From positions 1 through 48,822 of the forward strand of contig NZ_HG424587.1 in the NCBI RefSeq assembly GCF_000336385.2: 48,822 nt of DNA, in the 5' to 3' direction. The first letter of the stretch is position 1; each line of letters starts with the position of its first letter. The position numbers and the translations under genes are program-made. A model generated the notes under the pieces. The model was not told where the DNA came from, did not search any database, and saw only the letters and a program-made list of their open reading frames with translations. Below, one piece after another: positions 24,056 through 29,969 of this stretch. The stretch comes from Lysobacter antibioticus HS124 (GTDB taxonomy: Bacteria > Pseudomonadota > Gammaproteobacteria > Xanthomonadales > Xanthomonadaceae).

Positions 24056-24095
24056 ACAAGTTTCCCTATCGTTTCCCCGGCTGGAGAGCAATGCC

Positions 24096-25901
24096 GTGAA
24101 TGCCAATTTGAAAGATCCCGCCCCCGCGACTGCCGTGCCGGGGAGCGCGGGCAGTTCGTTGCCGGCCCTCAATCACTGGGTGGCGCAGGTCGCCGCGCTG
24201 ACTCGTCCGGACAAGATCCACTGGTGCGACGGCAGCGATGCCGAGAACGAAGCGCTGATCGCGCAGATGCTCGCCGACGGCACTCTGGAAAAGCTCAATC
24301 AGGACACTCATCCGGGCAGCTATCTGCACCGCTCGCATCCCGACGACGTCGCCCGCGTCGAACACCTGACCTTCGTCTGCACCCGCGAACGCGACGACGC
24401 CGGCCCGAACAATCACTGGATGGCGCCGGCCGAAGCGCACGCCAAGATGGACGAGCTGTTCGACGGCTGCATGCAGGGCCGCACCCTGTACGTGATCCCG
24501 TACTGCATGGGCCCGATCGACTCACCGCTGGCGCGTTGCGGCGTGGAGATCACCGATTCGCCGTACGTGGTCGCCAACATGCGGGTGATGACCCGCATGG
24601 GCGCCGCGGCGCTCGCGCGCATCGAGCGCGGCGATTCGTTCGTGCGCGGCCTGCATTCCATCGGCGAGCTCGACCCGGAGCGCCGCTTCATCATGCATTT
24701 CCCCGACGAACTGACGATCAAGTCGTTCGGCTCGGGCTACGGCGGCAACGCCCTGCTCGGCAAGAAGTGCCACGCCCTGCGCATCGCCTCGCACCAGGCG
24801 CGCCAGGAGGGCTGGCTGGCCGAGCACATGCTGATCGTCGGCATCGAGAACCCGCAGGGCGAGACCCATTACGTCGCCGCGGCGTTCCCGTCGGCCTGCG
24901 GCAAGACCAATCTGGCCATGCTGATTCCGCCGGAAGGCTACCGCCAGGCCGGCTGGAAGGTGTGGACGGTCGGCGACGACATCTGCTGGATGCGTCCGGG
25001 CGCCGACGGCCGCCTGTACGCGATCAACCCGGAAGCCGGCTACTTCGGCGTCGCGCCGGGCACTTCGGCCAAGTCCAACCCGAACGCGCTCCAGTCGATC
25101 CAGAACAACACCATCTTCACCAACGTCGGCGTCACCGCCGACGGACAGCCGTGGTGGGAAGGCCTGGACAACGGCCAGACCCCGGTCACCGACTGGCGCG
25201 GCAACGCCTATGACGCCGCCAAGGGCCCGGCCGCGCATCCCAACGCGCGCTTCACCGTCTCGGCCAAGCAGTGCCCGAGCTACTCGCCGGAAGCCGAGAA
25301 CCCGGCCGGCGTGCCGATCTCGGCGATCGTGTTCGGCGGCCGCCGCGCCTCGCTGGTGCCGCTGGTGTTCGAGGCCCGCGACTGGACCCACGGCGTGCTG
25401 GTCGGCGCCGCGATGGGCTCGGAAACCACCGCCGCCGCGACCGGCGCGGTCGGCGTGATGCGCCGCGACCCGATGGCGATGAAGCCGTTCTGCGGCTACA
25501 ACTTCGCCGACTACTTCGGTCACTGGCTGTCGTTCAACCAGGCCGGCGCCCAGCTGCCCAAGGTCTTCCACGTCAACTGGTTCCACAAGGGCGACGACGG
25601 CAAGTTCCTGTGGCCGGGCTTCGGCGACAACCTGCGCGTGATCGAGTGGATGATCGGCCGGGTCAAGGGCGAGGCCGGCGCCAGCGAAACGCCGATCGGC
25701 CACTTGCCGAAGGCCGGCGACCTCAATCTCGACGGCGTCAGCCTGAGCGAGGAGGCCCAGGCCAAGCTGTTCGGCTTCGACCACGCCGGTTGGAGCGCCG
25801 AATTCGACAGCATCGGCGAGTACCTGCGCGAGTACGGCCCGCGCATGCCGCAGGCCCTGCACGACGAGCAGCAGCGCATCGCGGCCGCGCTGAAGGGCTG
25901 A
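24096..25901 (+). CDS. pckG: Phosphoenolpyruvate carboxykinase (GTP)
   Basis: PckG converts oxaloacetate and GTP to phosphoenolpyruvate, GDP and CO2, the entry step of gluconeogenesis. The 601-residue product is full length for the GTP-dependent class and shows PYVVANMRVMTRMG, the kinase-1a P-loop F264-PSACGKT (Cys268 and Lys270), and the guanine-site block PKVFHVNWFHKGDDGKFLWP followed by GFGDNLRVIEWM. It starts at GTG 24096 with GGAGAG (24083-24088) 7 bp upstream; an ATG at 24091 opens only a 2-codon frame (ATG CCG TGA) whose stop overlaps the true start. It sits 40 bp after the TetR gene. Next to fadE, it suggests coordinated growth on fatty acids, which is inference. Confidence 0.97.
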   Translation: MNANLKDPAPATAVPGSAGSSLPALNHWVAQVAALTRPDKIHWCDGSDAENEALIAQMLADGTLEKLNQDTHPGSYLHRSHPDDVARVEHLTFVCTRERDDAGPNNHWMAPAEAHAKMDELFDGCMQGRTLYVIPYCMGPIDSPLARCGVEITDSPYVVANMRVMTRMGAAALARIERGDSFVRGLHSIGELDPERRFIMHFPDELTIKSFGSGYGGNALLGKKCHALRIASHQARQEGWLAEHMLIVGIENPQGETHYVAAAFPSACGKTNLAMLIPPEGYRQAGWKVWTVGDDICWMRPGADGRLYAINPEAGYFGVAPGTSAKSNPNALQSIQNNTIFTNVGVTADGQPWWEGLDNGQTPVTDWRGNAYDAAKGPAAHPNARFTVSAKQCPSYSPEAENPAGVPISAIVFGGRRASLVPLVFEARDWTHGVLVGAAMGSETTAAATGAVGVMRRDPMAMKPFCGYNFADYFGHWLSFNQAGAQLPKVFHVNWFHKGDDGKFLWPGFGDNLRVIEWMIGRVKGEAGASETPIGHLPKAGDLNLDGVSLSEEAQAKLFGFDHAGWSAEFDSIGEYLREYGPRMPQALHDEQQRIAAALKG

Positions 25902-25953
25902 GCGAGCGATGGCCGAAACCTGCCTCTCTCGCGTGCGGCGGGGGTGAGCGCTC

Positions 25954-26147
25954 CCTTCTCCCGCGAGCGGGAGAAGGTGGCCCGAGGGGCCGGGTGAGGG
26001 CGAGCGGGCGGCTGTGGTCGAGATGCCGCTGCGCGGGTTTGCCCTCACCCCAACCCTCTCCCACAAGCGGGAGAGGCGCTTAAGCCGAGCCGCAGTTGCC
26101 TTCTCCCGTTTGCGGGAGACGATGGCCCGAAGGGCCGGATGAGGGGA
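25954..26147. repeat. REP-like palindromic element cluster (three copies)
   Basis: Three related units: A, 25954-26000, with CTTCTCCCGC/GCGGGAGAAG hairpin then GGCCCGAGGGGCC and GGGTGAGGG; B, 26041-26076, in inverted orientation (CCCTCACCCCAACCCTCTCC, AAGCGGGAGAGG); C, 26099-26147, CCTTCTCCCG then CGGGAGA, GGCCCGAAGGGCC and GGATGAGGGG. This is the usual layout of bacterial REP/BIME-type elements. It lies directly after pckG and may act as a transcription or mRNA stability element; no other terminator is seen there. Confidence 0.85.
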
Positions 26148-26212
26148 GGGCGCGCGGGTTGCGGCGGCCGAGCCGGCGGGCTGCGTTGTTCCGCTGCGAA
26201 TGCGCTTAAACC

Positions 26213-26240
26213 CTGAGTCCCGGCCCCGCATCGGACTCAG
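26213..26240 (+). promoter_or_regulatory. Perfect inverted repeat directly before the second ECF sigma start
   Basis: CTGAGTCC (26213-26220) and GGACTCAG (26233-26240) are separated by 12 bp, and the ATG begins 1 bp later at 26242. As RNA it could form a hairpin that blocks ribosome access; as DNA it could be an operator. No ordinary ribosome binding site is visible. Confidence 0.45.
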
Positions 26241-26241
26241 T

Positions 26242-26829
26242 ATGCTGACCGCCGTGACCGACTCCCTACCCGATTTCGCCGCCCCAGCCGAGGCCGACGA
26301 CGACCGCGCACTGGTGGCGGCGGCCGCGTCCGGCGGTGTGGCCGCCTTCGAGACGCTGTACCGACGCCACGCCGGCCGGGTCCATGGCGTGATCGCGCGC
26401 CTGGTCGGCCACGCCGGCGCCCGCGCCGAGGATCTGACCCAAGAAGCCTTCGTGCGCGCCTGGCAAGCGCTGCCGACCTTCCGCTTCGAGTCGGCCTTCG
26501 GCACCTGGCTGCACCGGCTGGCGGTCAACACCGCCCTGATGGAACTGCGCGGGCGCCGCAGCCGGCCACTGGAAGACAACGACGAAGACGCCTTCGACGG
26601 GATCGGCAGCGCCGACTCCGCCGGTCACGTCACCGCGCTGTCGATGGACCTGGAGCGGGCGGTCGCGACCCTGCCGCCGCGGGCCCGCGCGGTGCTGGTC
26701 CTATACGACGTGGAAGGCTGGAAACACGAGGAGATCGCCGCCGAACTGGGCATGGCGGTCGGCAGTTCCAAGGCGCAATTGCATCGCGCGCGCGGCCTGC
26801 TGCGCGCGCGGCTCGGAGAACAGGCATGA
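26242..26829 (+). CDS. ECF-family RNA polymerase sigma factor (second)
   Basis: The 195-residue product has region 2 at about residues 35-105 (AAFETLYRRHAGRVHGVIAR, AEDLTQEAFVRAWQALPTFR, FGTWLHRLAVNTALMELRGR) and region 4 at about 135-190 (LPPRARAVLVLYDVEGWKHE, EIAAELGMAVGSSKAQLHRA). These are clear ECF features. Its stop overlaps the next start by 4 bp (ATGA), and that gene encodes a one-pass membrane protein, the probable anti-sigma. The start is uncertain: ATG 26242 follows a perfect inverted repeat and lacks a good ribosome binding site, while an ATG at 26200 would add 14 residues unlike the family. Confidence 0.9.
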   Translation: MLTAVTDSLPDFAAPAEADDDRALVAAAASGGVAAFETLYRRHAGRVHGVIARLVGHAGARAEDLTQEAFVRAWQALPTFRFESAFGTWLHRLAVNTALMELRGRRSRPLEDNDEDAFDGIGSADSAGHVTALSMDLERAVATLPPRARAVLVLYDVEGWKHEEIAAELGMAVGSSKAQLHRARGLLRARLGEQA

Positions 26830-27437
26830 ACGAGCAGCTTCCCCCGTCCAACCCGTCGGCGCGCGATGTCGACCTGTCCGACGCGCTGCGCTGGCAACTG
26901 CGCGCGATGCGCCGCGACCAGCCGCCGGCCGCCGACCTGTGGCCCGGCATCGCGGCCCGGCTCGGTCCGCAGCAGGCGATGGGCGTGGAACCCGCCGCGG
27001 CGCCCGCACCGGCGGCGCAGGCCGACACGGTCGTGGTGCTGCCGCGTCGCGAACGCGACGGGCGCTCGCGCTGGATGGCGCCGGTCGCGCTGGCGGCAGG
27101 CGTCGCCGCGTTGGCGATCGGTATCGCCGCGCACTTCCGCGCTCCGGACGCGGGTCCGGGCGAAGCCGGTCTGGCCGCGCAGAGCGGCGCGCCGGCCAGC
27201 CTGGTCCAGCGCGAAGCCGACGGCATGACCCGCCAGTACCAGGCGGCGCTGCAGGAAATCGCCCCGGCGACGCGTCAGTCCGGCGAACTGCAGCCGGCGT
27301 TCGACGAGCTCGACCGCAACGCGGCGCTGATTCTCGACGCGCTCGCCCACGACCCCGATTCGCGGCTGCTGCTGGAGCAACTGCGCCGTACCTACGCACG
27401 ACGCCTCGCGCTGGCCCAGCGCGTGGCCTACACCTGA
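26826..27437 (+). CDS. Putative membrane anti-sigma factor
   Basis: The start overlaps the sigma-factor stop (ATGA). The 203-residue product has a soluble N-terminal part of about 80 residues with the DLWPGIAARLGPQQ stretch, one membrane helix at about 83-103 (WMAPVALAAGVAALAIGIAA), and a periplasmic helical part of about 95 residues (READGMTRQYQAALQEIAPA, LLLEQLRRTYARRLALAQRV). The arrangement is the same as in the protein at 1-486. I infer that it binds the sigma factor and releases it on an envelope signal. It lacks the zinc-binding Cys/His anti-sigma motif, so the assignment is by context. Confidence 0.7.
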   Translation: MNEQLPPSNPSARDVDLSDALRWQLRAMRRDQPPAADLWPGIAARLGPQQAMGVEPAAAPAPAAQADTVVVLPRRERDGRSRWMAPVALAAGVAALAIGIAAHFRAPDAGPGEAGLAAQSGAPASLVQREADGMTRQYQAALQEIAPATRQSGELQPAFDELDRNAALILDALAHDPDSRLLLEQLRRTYARRLALAQRVAYT

Positions 27438-27453
27438 TCCCAGGAGGACGCTC

Positions 27454-28407
27454 ATGTCTCATGTCCCTACTTCGTTCCGCCGCGTTCTCCGCGCCCGCAC
27501 CGCGTTCGGCTTGCTGAGCCTGGCTTTGGCCGCGGCGATGCCGGCGCTGGCGGCGACGCCGATCAACCAGAGCCGGCCGCTGGACCCGCTGGGCAGCGTC
27601 GAAATCGACAACGTCAAAGGCCTGATCCAGGTGCGGGTCTGGGACCGGCCGGAGGTCAAGATCGAAGGCAGCCTGGGCGAAGGCGTGGAAAAGCTCGAGA
27701 TCGAAGGCGACCGCCAGCAGCTGTCGATCAAGGTGCGCTACCCCAACCGCGGCAGCGGCATGGGCTTCCTGGTCGGCGGCGGCGACAGCGGCGAGCCGAC
27801 CGAATTGCGGGTGACCGTGCCGCTGCAGGCCAAGCTGGAGATCGACGCGGTCTCGGCCACGGTCGACGTCAACGGCGTGGCCTCGCGCGAGCTCAGCATC
27901 GACAGCGTCAGCGGCGACGTCACCGTCGCCGGCGCGCCGCGCGAGGCCGAGATCGACAGCGTCAGCGGCGACCTGCGGCTGACCCTCAACAGCCGCAAAG
28001 TGTCGGCGCAGACGGTCAGCGGCGATCTCAGCCTGCGCGGCCGGCTCGGCGGCGAGGTCGACGTGGAAACCGTGTCGGGCAAGATCGACCTGGCCACGCA
28101 CCAGTCGCAGCTGAGCAAGCTGTCGGGCAATTCGGTGTCCGGCGATCTGCGCGCCAATGTCGCGCTGGCGCAGGGCGGCGAAATCTCGCTGGAAACGGTC
28201 AGCGGCGACGTGCGCCTGACTCTGCCGCGCAGCCTCTCGGCGACCGTGCGCGGACAGAGCTTCAGCGGCGACCTGGAAGCGCCGGACGCGCAGATCCAGC
28301 GGCCCAAGCACGGCCCGGGCTCGAGCTTCGAGCACCGTTACGGCAGCGGCAGCGGCAAGGTCCGCATCGAGACCTTCTCCGGCGACGCGAGGCTGGACTT
28401 GAACTGA
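27454..28407 (+). CDS. Exported DUF4097-family beta-strand repeat protein
   Basis: The 317-residue protein has a signal peptide (TAFGLLSLALAAAMPALAAT, cleavage near residue 34) and then a repetitive beta-strand region. Eight repeats of the form (I/V)xxVSGD(V/L)xL are visible, for example SIDSVSGDVTV, EIDSVSGDLRL, AQTVSGDLSL, VETVSGKIDL, LETVSGDVRL and IETFSGDARL, spaced about 20-25 residues. This is the DUF4097 (putative adhesin-like) fold, a beta-helix. It is third in the sigma/anti-sigma operon (16 bp after the anti-sigma stop, with AGGAGG before the ATG) and is probably a target or sensor of that pathway. A strong terminator follows. Confidence 0.87.
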   Translation: MSHVPTSFRRVLRARTAFGLLSLALAAAMPALAATPINQSRPLDPLGSVEIDNVKGLIQVRVWDRPEVKIEGSLGEGVEKLEIEGDRQQLSIKVRYPNRGSGMGFLVGGGDSGEPTELRVTVPLQAKLEIDAVSATVDVNGVASRELSIDSVSGDVTVAGAPREAEIDSVSGDLRLTLNSRKVSAQTVSGDLSLRGRLGGEVDVETVSGKIDLATHQSQLSKLSGNSVSGDLRANVALAQGGEISLETVSGDVRLTLPRSLSATVRGQSFSGDLEAPDAQIQRPKHGPGSSFEHRYGSGSGKVRIETFSGDARLDLN

Positions 28408-28465
28408 GCCGCACCGGTCGCGTCCACGGCCGGCGGGCGGCAAGCGATCCTCGGGCATGAACGGC

Positions 28466-28502
28466 GGGCAGGCGCGGCGACGCGCCTGCCCACCGCTTTT
28501 TT
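28466..28502 (+). terminator. Intrinsic terminator of the second sigma-factor operon
   Basis: GGGCAGGCGCG (28466-28476) pairs perfectly with CGCGCCTGCCC (28481-28491) around the tetraloop GCGA, and six T residues follow at 28497-28502. Confidence 0.92.
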
Positions 28503-28572
28503 GCGCGGACCGCGCCACGCGGCGCGTCGGTCGCGGTATGTTGCGCCGATATCCACCGGGGCGGGGCCGCAC

Positions 28573-29835
28573 TTGAGCCAACAGATCGATCAACTGGTCC
28601 AGGCCGCCGGCCTGGCCTCGCGCGCGGGACGCTGGCAGGAGGCCGAGCGGCTGTGGCAGCAGGTCCGCGCACTGGCGCCGCAGCATCCGCAGGCGCTGTA
28701 CAGCCTGGGCATCCATGCGCTGCAGCGCGGCGATGCCGGCGCCGCGGTCGAGCTGCTGCAGGCCGCGCACCGCGCCGCGCCGAACGACCCGATGATCCTG
28801 CTGTCGCTGGGCATGGTGCAGCGCGAGCGCGGCGACGCGCAGGCCGAATGGGAGGCGATCGGCGCCGCGCTGACGCTGGACCCGTATTTCCTCGCCGGGC
28901 TGCTAGCCAAGGCCGCTTATCTGGAGCGCCATGGGCGCGCGCGCGAAGCCGCGCAGGCTTACAAGAACGCGCTCACCGTGGCGCCGCCGGAGCCGCACTG
29001 GCCGGACATGCTGCGCCAGCAGCTCTCGCACGCCAAGGCGCGGGTCGGGCAGTTTCAGGACGAGTTCGCCGAGTTCCTCGCCCATCGCGTCGGCGGCCCG
29101 CGCGCGGCGCTGGAGGCCGGGGCGCTGGGGCGCTGGGACGAAGCCGCGTCGATCATGGTCGGACGCAGCAAGCCCTACCATTCCGACAGCAATCAACTGT
29201 ACGTACCGCGGCTGCCGGCGATCCCGTTCTACGACCGTGCCCGGTTCCCCTGGGTGCCCGAGCTGGAGGCGCGCACCTACGACATCGTGCGCGAGATGCG
29301 CGAAGTGCTGCGCAACGAGCAGGCCGAGTTCACGCCCTACATCGAGTACCAGCCCGGCGATCCGGTCAATCAGTGGCGCGAGCTCAACCACTCGCGCCGC
29401 TGGAGCACCTACAAGCTGTGGAGCTACGCCCAGCCGGTGCACGAGCACCTGCAGCGTTGCCCGCAGACCCGCGCCGCGCTGGAAGCGGTGGAGATGGCGC
29501 AGATCGCCGACGTCTGCCCGAACGCGATGTTCTCGGCGCTGGCGCCGCATACCCATATCCCGCCGCATCACGGCGAGACCAACGCCCGCCTGGTGGTGCA
29601 TCTGCCGCTGATCGTGCCGGAAGGCTGCAGCTACCGGGTCGGCTACGAGCGCCGGCATTGGACGGTCGGCGAGACCTTGATCTTCGACGACTCGATCGAG
29701 CACGAAGCGCGCAACGACAGCGACGAACTGCGCGTGGTGCTGATCTTCGACGTGTGGAACCCGCTGCTGTCGCTGGCCGAGCGCGACATGGTCGACGCGA
29801 TGATGCGCGCGCACCGGGAATTCCTGACCGGCTGA
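28573..29835 (+). CDS. TPR-containing aspartyl/asparaginyl beta-hydroxylase family protein
   Basis: The 420-residue protein has an N-terminal region of about 150 residues with tetratricopeptide-like helices (AERLWQQVRALAPQHPQALY, SLGIHALQRGDAGAAVELLQ, AAYLERHGRAREAAQAYKNA). The C-terminal Asp/Asn hydroxylase domain runs from about 230 to 405. The iron-site histidines lie in HIPPHHGETN (His332/333) and DDSIEHEARND (His377), 44-45 residues apart, as in the 2-His family that lacks the usual Asp ligand; RLVVHLPLIVPEG and YRVGYERRHW help bind 2-oxoglutarate. The TTG at 28573 is chosen because an upstream start at 28501 would lie in the preceding terminator. A family member would hydroxylate Asp/Asn in a protein or lipid; the target is unknown. 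Confidence 0.88.
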   Translation: MSQQIDQLVQAAGLASRAGRWQEAERLWQQVRALAPQHPQALYSLGIHALQRGDAGAAVELLQAAHRAAPNDPMILLSLGMVQRERGDAQAEWEAIGAALTLDPYFLAGLLAKAAYLERHGRAREAAQAYKNALTVAPPEPHWPDMLRQQLSHAKARVGQFQDEFAEFLAHRVGGPRAALEAGALGRWDEAASIMVGRSKPYHSDSNQLYVPRLPAIPFYDRARFPWVPELEARTYDIVREMREVLRNEQAEFTPYIEYQPGDPVNQWRELNHSRRWSTYKLWSYAQPVHEHLQRCPQTRAALEAVEMAQIADVCPNAMFSALAPHTHIPPHHGETNARLVVHLPLIVPEGCSYRVGYERRHWTVGETLIFDDSIEHEARNDSDELRVVLIFDVWNPLLSLAERDMVDAMMRAHREFLTG

Positions 29836-29877
29836 AGTTCAGGGGGGAGCCGGAGACGGGAAGAGCCGGCCGACCTG

Positions 29878-29905
29878 CCAATCCCGAATCCCGAATCTCC
29901 AATCC
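29878..29905. repeat. Short heptad array (CCAATCC/CGAATCC units)
   Basis: Four heptads in register: CCAATCC, CGAATCC, CGAATCT, CCAATCC. It belongs to the same family as the arrays at 20367-20527 and 23228-23350. Confidence 0.85.
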
Positions 29906-29916
29906 CGGCAACAAAG

Positions 29917-29943
29917 AAAAAAAGGCGGGCCGAAGCCCGCCTT
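29917..29943 (-). terminator. Intrinsic terminator of TonB receptor 1 (possibly bidirectional)
   Basis: AAGGCGGGC (29922-29930) pairs with GCCCGCCTT (29935-29943) around CGAA. On the minus strand the hairpin is followed by a T7 run (complement of 29917-29923). It lies 27-53 bp beyond the receptor stop. Confidence 0.9.
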
Positions 29944-29969
29944 CAAATCGACTCGGATCGTCGTTCTTA

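Noticed and set aside
24091-24099. ATG CCG TGA upstream frame as a regulatory leader peptide of pckG
   Set aside because: Two codons only, and spacing from the ribosome binding site favours the GTG; probably coincidental.
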